Part shown: positions 36,037 through 46,475 of the stretch, piece after piece
How the letters are laid out: every line of letters begins with the position of its first letter
Numbering within the stretch: position 1 is the first letter of the stretch
NCBI GenBank assembly: GCA_029532415.1
Contig: JAQOTA010000006.1
Location: forward strand, 277,398-341,397
DNA: 64,000 bases
DNA from: Marasmius tenuissimus
Taxonomy: Eukaryota > Basidiomycota > Agaricomycetes > Agaricales > Marasmiaceae
Reading direction: 5' to 3'
Notes under the pieces: model-generated
Databases searched by the model: none
What the model saw: only the letters and a program-made list of their open reading frames with translations
What the model was told of the DNA's origin: nothing
Program-made: the position numbers and the translations under genes

Positions 36037-36067
36037 ACGAGGCCTCGTCGCTGGTGTCGAACTTCTG
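36025..36067 (-). repeat. Right terminal inverted repeat of the KDZ element
   Basis: Minus-strand reading CAGAAGTTCGACACCAGCGA, the inverted partner of the left end. Confidence 0.8.
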
Positions 36068-36075
36068 GCATTCCA
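36068..36075. repeat. Target-site duplication, right copy
   Basis: GCATTCCA, identical to 30770-30777. Confidence 0.85.
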
Positions 36076-36350
36076 AACGAAGCTGCCGACGCTCTATTGA
36101 TACCTCCATCCACTCCAACAACCTGTCCTCCTCTTGATTGTTGTCAACCCTCAAGTAGACCACCCCGGCGCCTCTTTTATCCATCGTCAGCTACTGATAT
36201 TCCGTCAAGGTCTCCTTACATTCCGACGGCCCATTCCCTGCTCTTGGTACCGTTGAGATCTGGAGTAGACCATCTCCAACGCCTCTGTTAACCACCACTG
36301 TCTCCGTCTAACCTTCCCCCTCCACTTGGTGGAGCCCACTTCAACGCTAA
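36076..36350 (-). pseudogene. Module E, copy E3, right part
   Basis: Continues E after the transposon: GCCGACGCTCTATTGATACC matches E2 CCGACGCTCCATCAATGC and E1 CCGACGTTCCATTGACAC. Then CAACAACCTGTCCTCCTC. Confidence 0.5.
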
Positions 36351-37760
36351 TCCTCTGGAATCACATTAGCGGGGACATGCCATTGCGTAGAGCAAGTCTC
36401 TCGATCAGGATGTCCGAGCTGACAACGACTCTCCACGGGCGAAGGTCGGTGAATTAGGCATTCTCCTGATGTCAAGAAATGCACTTTAACCAGAAACGGG
36501 GGGTGGTCTGGGTTCGTCGTTCTTCCCCTTTCCCACCAAACAATCCCTTTTAGCCTAGCCTTCGTTCCCACCACCGCTATTGCCTCCAACTGAACACTGT
36601 TGCACTTGAGAGGTGCTGGTCGGTTTCGCGGTGGCCGACAGTCGAGGGCATTGAGTAGGCAAAGTACAGCTATACCCAGGGGGGAGACTGAGACACGATA
36701 TCGCCGGCATTTTGGTAGGCGACAGGTGCATCGAGCAGGTAATCGTATGGTGCTCATGATAATTAGGTGTAGGCTGAGCGAGGCGTCGAGTTGTGGCTAT
36801 AGGCAGTCCGGAAGGGACGACACTATTAATTGGCTTGTCAATGCAGACACGGGGCCATTTTGAGGGGGTGGATTTGAGAACATTAGAATGAGAATGACGA
36901 ATGTGAGTCTCCACATAACTGGAGGACAAAGAAGGGGAGCTGCGTAGAAGTTGACTGATGCCTTTGCGGAGGGGCCACCGTTGACGGATCTGGATGCGAG
37001 AGGATGATATTAGCCTACGATGAAAGTGAGCGTCAGCTGGTGAAAGAGCAGTATCGAGAAGGGAAGAAAGGCGAGCACGAGGGTTGAAGTCTTCATCTGC
37101 CTTCAAACCATCTACTCCAGTGACCGCAGATCCGGATCGACACTGAACGATGGTGTACTCTTGAGTTGAACGTTCGAGCTAAATAACGACTGTTCGGCGG
37201 CAAGCTAACACTCTCCTGGAGTGAGTTTTGACAGGAAGCGGAACGTGCGGTTCGCTCGGAAGACTGCAATTTCGTCCTGAGTCCGGATGCTGGAATTCAA
37301 AAGGTTTGAATTGTTGTAGTACTTCATGCGGAGAGACCACAATTGATGGTCTGGGTTCGTTGCCCTTCCAATAGTACGGCTAGCACCACTATTGTCTGAA
37401 CGCTCGACCCCAGCGTCGAAGTAGTATGGGTTGGTTGGAGTTGGAAGTTGGCTACTACTGGGTAGAGTTGTGATGGCATCGAGACGCGAAATCACCGTCA
37501 CCGTCTTTCTAGGTGGTGAAGGATGCACCGAGTAGGTGTTTGTGTGGTATCCGTGAGGATCGGGTGCAGGCTGAGCCGCAGCTACGGTCAGTCTAGAAAG
37601 GACAACGATATGGCGTGGCTTGTTAGCGCGTACTGGGTCCCGTTTGGGAGGTTGGGGGACGAGGAAGAGGAGCACTGATTTCTGACTCTCCGTGCGGAGA
37701 GTCGCTGATAGAGCTAGATGCGAGGAAATGGGGTATCAGCAGTTCATTCCCTATCAGAGT
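36351..37760 (-). pseudogene. Module D, tandem copies D3a and D3b
   Basis: Two D cores in tandem on the minus strand: RVCIDKPINSVVPSGLPIAT (within 36555-37106) and RANKPRHIVVLSRLTVAAA (within 37205-37675), each followed by a block with (Y)TNTYSVHPSP or equivalent. So D is duplicated locally here. Frames 36555-37106 (183 codons) and 37205-37675 (156 codons) are long for this family but not joined. Confidence 0.5.
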
Positions 37761-38116
37761 GATTAAAGTCGAGATTGATCTGGGCCTTTTAGCAGTGGGT
37801 TTTCCGTTAAATACCCCCTGAGATTCCGGATGAGCGCTTTACTAGGATGGCTTCTCAGTAGCACGTCGAATGGGCTTCAAAACGCGAGGCCATACCGAGT
37901 TTACTACCCCAAATACGCTTCACAGCCGTTTTCTGAAGCCCTTGTGTTTTGGTGAGCACGCTAAGAGCTGTCGATAGTCGCCGCTTAACGAAGAATATCA
38001 ATCCCATATCATGATTCATTTTGAGGTCGCTGCTTTACCTGGGGTGGCGATCCGTTCTGAGTCTCAGTCTGTGTTGAGAGTCATGGTGGTCGCAGTCGAA
38101 GCGCGAGGAGATTTTT

Positions 38117-38148
38117 GGCGCCCAATCCCAAACTCTCACCAAAACCAC
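38117..38148 (+). repeat. Recurrent box, copy 9 (before H1)
   Basis: GGCGCCCAATCCC then AACTCTCACCAAAACCAC, immediately followed by ATG at 38150. The ATGGTGGTCGCAGTCGAAGC extension precedes it. Confidence 0.6.
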
Positions 38149-39180
38149 GATGGGTCGTCTATCCAGCTTCTTACTACTTGCTACTCTGGGGGTACGTGTT
38201 TTACTTCGTTATCTAGAGACAAAACATGCTCACTACCACTTACAACTTGCTAACAAACAAAACCGACTGGTCATGAACTTTTTCGGCAAGAGAAAGTTGA
38301 TTTCATGGAGGCTATCCGCAGAGACGGCATCATTGCGATCAACTCCCCCTCATCGAACAGCGGGCGAGTTATTGAAGGTTATCGTGCTTGGACCACACAG
38401 GCAGCGTCACGGTAGCACCAGCGGATGGGAAATATGGGCAACGGAGGAGATGAGTAGACAAAGCGGGACACGTACAGTGCACGTTCGTCTCCGGTTGCCT
38501 TGAAAGCTAACCACTCTTCTACAGGTTTGCAGCTGTTTTCTCCTGGTAGCACGCGAAAATCTTTCTGGCTTTTTCGGTCTTGCTTTCGCTGGCCGACCGA
38601 CACTAGATCAATATGTAGCTTCCACGAGCTACCGGTACTCAAAGACACCAGAAGAGAACATTGAATACACCTCAAGTCGCTTTCGTTCTCCGTACTCAAT
38701 AGTCAAATTCCGTTCCTCCCGAGTATTGAGCTTATTCATCCTTCCCACCAACGGGGTCCCACCGACGCATGCACTCGTACCTACCTCACCCAACGAACCG
38801 CAACACTGCTACCGATTTCTTTCGATTTTCTCGGCTTGGCGTGATTATAAGCTTTGGAACAGCGTATACTCTCGAGGTGGACTTGCCATAGAGCAGGGAA
38901 ACCTATGTCTTCAAAGTCGGCACTGGGCAGTATTAGTACGGCTGAGAAGCTGGGAAGCTGGGCCGACCCTAGTACCGTCGATCATTGAATACCAGGGCCA
39001 CAGGATGGAGGACGCCTGGCAGCTGAAGCTTTGTATGGTACCGCAGAACCACCGGTGATCGTCGTTGGTCGGGATGTCCGGACGATGGCGAGATCTGCGG
39101 CTTATAACTTGTAGGGGTATCCAACAGGCCAGCCTCGCGCACACAGAGCCTCGTATCTGCCCGTCATCCTGATTGACACT
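38149..39180 (+). pseudogene. Module H, copy H1 (plus-strand gene, internally deleted)
   Basis: A candidate first exon starts at 38150 (MGRLSSFLLLATLG, hydrophobic, donor GGG|GTACGT). Downstream frames 38726-39058 match H2. Relative to H2 (51780-53330) a stretch of roughly 480 bp, H2 52262-52745, is missing after the GCAGCTGTTTTCTCC motif. Function unknown; the deletion suggests this copy is not intact. Confidence 0.4.
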
Positions 39181-40007
39181 CTCATTTGTCAGTCGGAGAG
39201 GCGTATGCCTCTCCCTTGACAGTCACTGTTGACACGCATCGTGTATTTCGACTTTCTTGATTCTTATGACGCGTGTCTTCACCGCGGAACTCGGATGCAT
39301 GTGTTGACCTGCCTATAGTAGGAGATCTTGTGTGTACCTTCCCTCTTCTGTCTCTCGTATCAGACGTTGTAACCTACCATCGTAAGAGATAGTAATGATA
39401 GATGCAGTTAAAGATCAAGCTAAGTGAACACATCATGCCATTTTAGGCGAAGAAAGTCTGTCCGACTTGCTGCACCACGGAATCTGATGAGGGTGGCGGG
39501 TGGGCCCTCCCAACGAGTGTATGCTGTCACGACTGTCGCTGCACTCGATACCATACAGTGATCCCGTGTGCTGGCTTGGATCTACGAGAACAAGGCGCGA
39601 TTTCCTCCCGCGGAGTGACTGTAGTCATCCTTCTGCACTGCTCCCCTCTACGTTCCTTTGTCAAAGCTGTTTGCCATCGAGGAGCTTCTTCGATCGTACC
39701 TCATCCAGGCAGGCCAGGCCATCTATTCCGTATACGCGCTCCATCAGGGGGATCAACGCCATTGATAAACTATCTTGAACGAGGCACCGCTCTGTGTTGC
39801 GGCGGCAGCCGGCAGGCACAACTTGCTAGTTTCGTTTGTGGCTGAATGTTTGATGTGCATCCAGGTTCGGCATCCTGTGATTGCCAGACGCCATTACTCG
39901 CTTCGCTATGGCTCATTCCTCGATGGGCAATAGTTGCGGAAAAACGGAGAGAGAGCGGTTATTAAACTAACCCTTGGGCTTTGTTTGTTTCGCCCCGTCT
40001 GACCGTT
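39181..40007 (+). other. Module J, copy J1: spacer with a cysteine-rich exon
   Basis: The stretch 39250-39550 is about 95% identical by eye to 53450-53750. After an acceptor TTTTAG (39446) it can read KKVCPTCCTTESDEGGGW, then CCHDCRC: a compact Cys cluster possibly binding metal. Which gene it belongs to (H or a separate one) is not clear. Confidence 0.35.
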
Positions 40008-42213
40008 ATGCCTGGACCTCGAGATTTGTGAGTGGTCCTTCCTACTTTCCGTGGTATTGGCTGACGATAAACTGTGTTCTCAGATTTGTCCCCATGTTCA
40101 TTGGAATGCTACTTGACGTAGTTCTACTAGGCGTAAGTTTTAGATCACTGGCCGTGTGCTGAACGCACTGAATGATTGCTCGCGTGCAGACTTTATCTAT
40201 TCAGGTCAGAATTCAAAGATCCCAAGCTCGTCCTCATTTCTCACCTGCGACCTAGGTTGTATCCTATTTTCACAATTACTCAGGGTGGGTCGCAAATTTT
40301 GTGGGCAGCCCGAGTGCGACTGAGCTCGATCGCATAGGGATCGATGGTGGTTTAAATGCCTCGTGAGTACGAACCCCCACTGAAGCAAAGCTCAGGCCTG
40401 CTCACTATTGGTATCTAACCAGGTGGTTTATCTCATGGTCGCTGAGCTGGCGAACACACTATGCGACGTCTTAACTGTCTACGAGCCTCTTGTCGCCCAT
40501 TACGGTATGAATCCACGGTCCCTTCACCTGGTGATATCAATAATCATGATTCATCGCCAATTCTGTAGGAACGATCTTTCCGGGCTCTCCACGACGTGAG
40601 TGACTATAATAGTCGAGGATCGGGTTTGGAGACTCACCAGATCACTTTCTATCTATGTAGTACTCCCTGCTGGTATGTTGGCCCCTTCGGTGGTACTGCT
40701 CCTCGAGGATCTGATTAACAATCATCACCGACACCTTTCCCAGATGCCATTACTACGGTGAGCACAACTCGCTTCGTACCGCTACGAGCACGTCTGACTA
40801 TGGGCAACGTACTAGACTTTGGTATCGACAGCGGTACAACTATTCATGGCATGGAGAATCGGAATCCTTATGGGATCAGTTATCCCGCGACTAATAATCA
40901 CAGCAATGTCTATCGTCTCTACTGGTATGTTGGGTTCCTTTTTCTTGATAGTTGAACATTAGCAGGCTGAATTCCGCGTCAATCCAGTCGGCGCTATATG
41001 GCTTGCTTCTGGTGTCGTCAACGTAGTCGGGACGAACTTTCGACAGAGCACGACGATCCGAGATGGCTCTTATTTGTGGCTCATCTCCTCGTCGATTACG
41101 GACGTTACAATCACTTTTTGCATCATCTTCGTCTACGTGAGTGCCTCCCAGTCGGACCCGTACTGATTCGGTAGTGCTTCTAAACTCGATGGTCTGTTTC
41201 CAGGTCAAGAGGGCTCTAAGCCACCGTGCCAGTGGTAGCAGCATCATGGATACTCAGGTCTCTCGAGTATTGAGGCGTAAGTTCTCAATCCAGTCATGGT
41301 TCCGGACTCTACTCACCGCTAATCTTCGCTAGTTTCGATCGAGTCTGGAACGATAACAGCGCTTGCAACTATCGGTGTCCTCGTCGTATTTCTGTCCGTC
41401 CACGTGCGTTGAGGGTCCTCTTCTGGGTCGAGATTGCCGTTTTTTGACACTTTGCGTCTATTCTAGACGGGACCATAGTGAGCTCGTCTCGTTTTCCAAG
41501 GTTCTGGGAATTGATCTATGGATTTCACGTTCCAGCTTTTTTATCTGGGACTTCGCCCTTTCTAAGCTCTACACGAACTCGTTGTTAGCTTCGTAAGGAA
41601 TTCACTTCGGTGGTGCACAATTCGTTCTGACCTACCTACTCAGACTCAATGCCCGGCCGACGCACACCTCCTTGGAGCTGGAGCCCAAAGCAATGTTGTT
41701 CATTGACGATCCTACCATCTCCTCCTCGAGTGGTGCCACTAGCAAGAGAAATACAGCGGTCTTGGTATGTCCTTTCGTCTTGCAAAACATGCAGCAATAC
41801 TGAACTTGAGATCCAGAGTCTTCGGGAAAGCCATCACGGTCACCATCACCACCATAACCGTTGCAGTATGGTAGGTTCTCCCGCCGCGGTCATTTCTCAG
41901 TGGTTATCAAATGACCCTAACGACGACTTGAATCATCAGCCTCTGCCAGTTCACCATCAGAGGACGACAATCGCAAGCTTCGATACTCCAAACAACGTTC
42001 GTCAACCAGACATCGAGATGGGGAATATTCCTCAACTAAAGGTAGATTATAGCCAAGCAATGCAGAAACGACCTAACACGCTGTTACACACAGGACGATC
42101 GGACAGAATTTCCTATCACGATGGCCCAGCGCTTATCAGACATTTATGGGGAAGGAAAGGGTCGACAATTCTTGTACGGAGGGCGACATTGGGAGGGTTT
42201 TGAAAGGTTCTGA
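40008..42213 (+). CDS. Gene T1, multi-pass membrane protein, probably DUF6534 family
   Basis: Readable exons by splice signals: 40008-40027 plus 40084-40132 (LFVPMFIGMLLDVVLLG), an exon from about 40421 to 40505 (YLMVAELANTLCDVLTVYE), about 40833-40921 (VQLFMAWRIGILMGSVIPRL), about 40988-41138 (AIWLASGVVNVVGTNF, then ITDVTITFCIIFVY), about 41205-41279 (VKRALSHRASGSSIMD), and about 41335-41400 (VSIESGTITALATIG). Also seen are FALSKLYTNSLLAS with LNARPTHTS, and a last exon ending GGRHWEGFERF at 42213. The order and motifs agree with the agaricomycete DUF6534 family of about seven membrane segments; membrane role unknown. Exons between about 40190-40420 and 40560-40760 could not be fitted cleanly, so decay is possible. 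Confidence 0.55.
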
Positions 42214-42580
42214 AACATTGTCAGACGCTCCTTGCCCGTTCCTCTCGACTTGGCATTCAAATATACGAGTCAAAGCCGTACCATGGGTCAAAGCGGCTTC
42301 TTAATTTCCAGTCGCGCTTTACTGATGTTGAGGTAAACCGTAGCGGACAGTTTAATTTTCGGTATTTTGTTTAAACTCGGTGTTTTGACTTGGACATTCT
42401 CATTGGTACCGATTATGGCTCTAGATACGTATCTTCTCGATTTATACAAATGCTAAGCGTAAGTCCTCAAACATTGGCCGGCTGGGTGCGGTTAGTAGGG
42501 AGGCTGAACCTACTTAAGAGCCGAGGAACGGTGCCGCCGTCATGTGTGGCTCCCAGTCGCGAGTGAGCAAATCTGTCTTA
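42214..42580. other. 3' flank of T1
   Basis: No gene. Homologous to 56377-56700 after T2 (GGCCGGCTGGGTGCGG versus GGCTGGCTGGGTGAGG). The homology ends near 42545, where a box and B-like piece follow only in this copy. Confidence 0.4.
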
Positions 42581-42602
42581 GCGCCTCTGACGGAAACCAC
42601 CT
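42581..42602 (+). repeat. Recurrent box, copy 10 (shortened)
   Basis: GCGCCTCTGACGGAAACCAC: the spacer and the ACT part are deleted. Weakest of the 16 copies. Confidence 0.4.
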
Positions 42603-43000
42603 GAACTTCGAAATCGCATCCATTATGTCCTATATCCTTAGGTCTCCGTTCTTCCATCACATACATGAGCACGAAGCACTTCATTAAAAACAGGTTGGCG
42701 TCGTGGTCTGGATATCAGAGGGACTTGGGCTAACTCGGGAAGGAGAACCACCGTTTTGGCTCAACTAGAGCGTCATCTTCTGATCTTCGCTCGAATATCT
42801 GAACCGTTGTAGGGCAGGGGAATACCTTGACTCCGAGTTTCTGAAATATCCGCCGAGAGCCAGTCCTCATCCCAGCGTCGCAATGATCCACCAGCGAAAC
42901 ACTCTAATCAAGATTGAAGCATAGCTTCTTCCGACAGTCTTGATCTGAACGTCAGATCCAGGACGTTTACGGCTAGTCAGCAACGCAGGGCCGATGGGCT
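42603..43000 (+). pseudogene. Fragment of module B (B7)
   Basis: About 400 bp after box copy 10 with B-like start (CCTTAGGTCTCCG near 42640) and no open frame. It is absent between T2 and D6, so it was either inserted here or lost there. Confidence 0.25.
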
Positions 43001-43720
43001 AGCATTTTCCTAGAGTGGGTTTTGACGACACGTGGTCTTTGCGGTTCGCTCTGAAAGTAGCACTTCGTCCCGAGTCCCGATGTCGAACTTTAAAGGGTTC
43101 GAGCGATTGGAGTAATGGACGCGGAGAGCCCACGGTTGATGGCCCGAGTTTGTTGCCCTTCAGATTGCACAATCCTTTTGGGCGTAGGCTTCAATTACAG
43201 CACCGCTATCGTCTGAATGCTCTACTCCAGCATCGAGGTACGGGTTGGTTGGTTTTGAGAGTAGGGTATCAGTGGCGGCACTGAAACGGGATGTCGCCGT
43301 CTTTCCAAGTGGCGAGAGGTGCACTGAGTAGGTGTTCGCATAGTAGTACTCATCAGGATAAGGTGCAGGCCGGGATGCGAGTAAGACGTCGGGTTGCAGT
43401 GGTCCAGACGGGACAACGCCGTAACTTGGCTTGTGAACGCAGACATGGGGTCCTTTGTGTGATTTTCCGAGAATGTTAGGGAGAGCCAAGAGTTCACTAA
43501 CTGCTGCGTGTTAAGAATGGCTCTGCTTGTCAAAATATACGTCGAGTGAACTTCAAATCGCGAGAACATACCGGGTCCAGTCTCTATTCACATTTCACAG
43601 CCGTTCTTGGACCCTTCGCTCCTCTTAGTGAGGGTGTACGGGCCATTGCGATTCCCGAAATTTCTGCACCAGAGCTTTAGTGAGCCCACCAAAAAACCGT
43701 ATGTTATGGCCTACTTACCA
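43001..43720 (-). pseudogene. Module D, copy D4
   Basis: Minus-strand frame 43160-43489 contains HVCVHKPSYGVVPSG and ANTYSVHLSPLGKTA, the D core. Frame 43222-43569 overlaps in another phase. Decayed family member. Confidence 0.5.
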
Positions 43721-43849
43721 GTGAGTAGATGCACATAAGATACCCGCAATGTCATCACGAGTTCGCTGCCCCTGAGCAACAACCCGCTCTGAGTTTTTGT
43801 CGAGAGCCGAAGATCATCGTCGTTGTGGTCAAGGCGCGCGGAGATGATA

Positions 43850-43881
43850 GGCGCCCGTACCCCCAACTCTCACCGAAACCC
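43850..43881 (+). repeat. Recurrent box, copy 11
   Basis: GGCGCCCGTACCCC then AACTCTCACCGAAACCCC, preceded by ATCATCGTCGTTGTGGTC. Confidence 0.6.
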
Positions 43882-45340
43882 CGTTGGCTCTATTCAGCGA
43901 CTTCTCTATCCACATCCACATGCTCAGCAACCCTCTAGAACGACTCTCGTACCAACGAAGAAATCACCGAAACGACTTTGACAATATCACGGGCTCCCCA
44001 AGTTGACATCATGTTCTCACACTCACCAGTCATCGCGCTAACAGTTAACCGGTCAACCACCCGACGATCTCTAGTGCTACTACTAGATCACGACGAAGAC
44101 AATAAATGGGATCTCTTCGATCTCAGAAGGCCCTCGTACGCACTCAAAATCTATGCCTTTCTATACCCTGGAGGCTACGAAGATGCCACGCTCAGCAGCC
44201 AGCTCGCTCTGCAAGGTGGATTTTGACAATGATTGGGAGGCTGAGGGCGAGGAAGATGAACGAGACTGTGGCATGGATGCGGAGAATCTTGAAAGGCCGT
44301 ATGAACCAGCTAGCATCCCACTCCCTTTACCAACTCCGAGATGTTGCTTGGAGAAAAACAACGGATCATCTTATGGCCAGCGACATGCAGCCCGCGCCAG
44401 CCATCTACGAGAAGGATATGCGGCGACAGAACACGACTATCGACCCCGACCTGCCCTTTAACGTCACTACTGGAAGCGTCTTTTTGTCAAACCTCCCGAC
44501 AGGCTACGCATTTACTTACGATCTGACATCAACGCTATCGAATCTTCTAAACATCGGTGTGTCTCGAGTTTCAGTCTCGAGGGTGATGCCAATCGCCGAT
44601 TCTTCAACCATCTTCAGGACCGCTATGGACGTCTCATCCCGCATTCCTACCATCACCCCACCTCCCCCAGTCAGTCAAGACCACGGCCATCTTCGTTACG
44701 TCCTTCGTCTCACCCAACCTCTAGCTCGGCAGCTGTCTCGTGCCCAGGCTCTATCTCGACCGTACCCACCCAGTCTCACATTTGTCACATTCGCCGTGTA
44801 GATTCCAGTTCTAAACCTCAAGTCGAAAATGTTCCGCACCTCCGAGTCTGCTATAAACTCCTGGATCCCACCCTTCATCGTCATGGGAAGTGCCCTCTGG
44901 CACCGCCTTGAAATTCTCGAGGATTCAAGTTCTTGGGTACACACCACTATCAGACAGAGAAGAGACGAGTTCAACCCATCATATACATACGTATTTATCA
45001 TGATTCCACGACACACGGTTGCCAACCCAATGCCAATATCGATGTTTGTACTCTCGCTCGACAACGCATCTTTGCCTCGTCTGCTTTACTTTCCCTCATA
45101 TAACCCCCTACCTCTCCCCATACAACCTCCACTTGAATACCATCTTTGCTACGACGAATATCCTATCTACCAAAATCATGCACAGAGTATGAACATCGAT
45201 TTTTCTCCCTCAACTTTTGATACCGGAGAGCTTCGTGCGCTGAAGGGAAAGACGCCCTCTTCGGATCGCAGGAGCAGAGATTCCCCACACGGGTATCGGT
45301 TGTTGTGAGCTGTTAGAAACACGACAGAAAGAGAAAGGAA
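43882..45340. pseudogene. Module C, copy C4
   Basis: By DNA similarity this is a C copy. 44120-44220 corresponds to C1 10770-10830 and 44575-44600 to C5 47093-47120. The 5' end (ctcacctcggcacg near 45347) matches C2. It also holds unusually long plus-strand frames (44106-44801, 231 codons; 44829-45308, 159 codons). Because other C copies are best read on the minus strand, I regard these plus frames as fortuitous, but not with certainty. Confidence 0.35.
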
Positions 45341-45561
45341 GCACTCACCTCGGCACGAATTTTGCTATTCACATCACATCGATCTATACCCTCTTGCCTC
45401 TGTATGTAACCACACCTTGTTCGAGTATCGACGTTGTAGATTCGAGCTCGCTTATTCTACGCGCCCCAACTCGGTCCCTTAGACCTCCAATGGAGGTGTT
45501 TCCCCAGATGAACCATAGAGACGACGAGTCATGGTGGAGGCGAATCGGGGCGGTCGTCTAA

Positions 45562-45594
45562 GCGCCCGTCCTCAACTGTGACCAGAAACCACCA
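45562..45594 (+). repeat. Recurrent box, copy 12 (between C4 and B5)
   Basis: GCGCCCGTCCTC then AACTGTGACCAGAAACCACC. Confidence 0.55.
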
Positions 45595-45599
45595 CTACC

Positions 45600-46370
45600 G
45601 ACAGCCATATCGTCATTTTTGCTTTCCCGATCTTCCATCTTCCGCACGAACTCGCAAAGATTGTTTTGGAATATCAAAGGCCAGCCTGCGTGGTGATTTA
45701 GCGGTCATTAGAAGGGCTCATGAAGGTCACCCGTGAGTGATGGTCTCCTCAGCCTGTCTATTCGCATGTATCTGACTTCTGGCAAGCAGGGATGGGAACG
45801 AATCGTGGAAAAAACCTCGTACTACCAGCTGCGATTATCAAAGGAAATTGGTTTTAACGTATGTGATTCGCTTCGCTATATGCATGAAGCTGCGAGCTGA
45901 TAGCGCCTCTTGTAGTCTCGATCCTCCAAGCTCTGCACCTTCGCGGCAAATGCGATCATTCACGCGTCGATTCTTGGGGCAATCGCGGAGAGAACATACT
46001 GCAACTCAAAGACAGAAAGAAGAGAAGAGAAGAGAGGTTCAGAGAATGTTTTGATCGCTGCTGGCGAATCCAGTGGTATGTTTCGTCTTGATTTTTTTTG
46101 TTCGTTTAAATGATCTCGCTCTTTGCTCAACTCGTTCATTGTCTTCTGCTGCCTGAGGCTGATCTCTACTTTTTCCGCAGGACACCTCGGATTTCCAGTT
46201 GAACCGCTACACCTCGACAGACGGCCGAACGCCTTGGGTGGACTTTGCATGAATGGTTCGATCGTTCATGCTCACGTAGCGTCTTCATTCGACATCTGCT
46301 GGTCATCGGTTCTCAGTACAGTGCGTTGTCCCTGTCGACATGCGTTACTGTGAGCGGTTTCCGGCCCCTT
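45600..46370 (+). pseudogene. Module B, copy B5
   Basis: Blocks CCTCGTACTACCAGCTGCG near 45820, AATCCAGTG|GTATGT near 46069 and an acceptor before GACACCTCGGATTTCCAGTT (46182), in the order of B0 and B2. No continuous frame. Confidence 0.35.
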
Positions 46371-46392
46371 GTGAAGGCGTACGGAGAGAATT

Positions 46393-46423
46393 GGCGCCCG
46401 TGCTCAAACTCTCACTGAAACTA
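46393..46423 (+). repeat. Recurrent box, copy 13
   Basis: GGCGCCCGTGCTC then AACTCTCACTGAAACTAC, with an ATG at 46426. Confidence 0.6.
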
Positions 46424-46475
46424 CGATGACCACTATCCGTCGCTTGTCTATCCTCCTACTCATCAACACCAATCA

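Larger units (their letters stand above)
30778..36067. mobile_element. KDZ-type DNA transposon, complete, 5290 bp
   Basis: The ends are imperfect terminal inverted repeats. The left end carries TTCGACACGAGCGACG and the right end, read on the minus strand, TTCGACACCAGCGACG, each starting 6 bp from the element border. An 8-bp direct duplication GCATTCCA flanks it; 8-bp duplications are described for Zisupton-type members of the KDZ group. Inside lie a plus-strand CxC transposase gene and a minus-strand GRF-finger gene, convergent, with about 200 bp between stops. Arrays of GAAAG(T/C) repeats sit just inside both ends. It interrupts module E3; E1 and E2 show the uninterrupted sequence. Confidence 0.87.
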
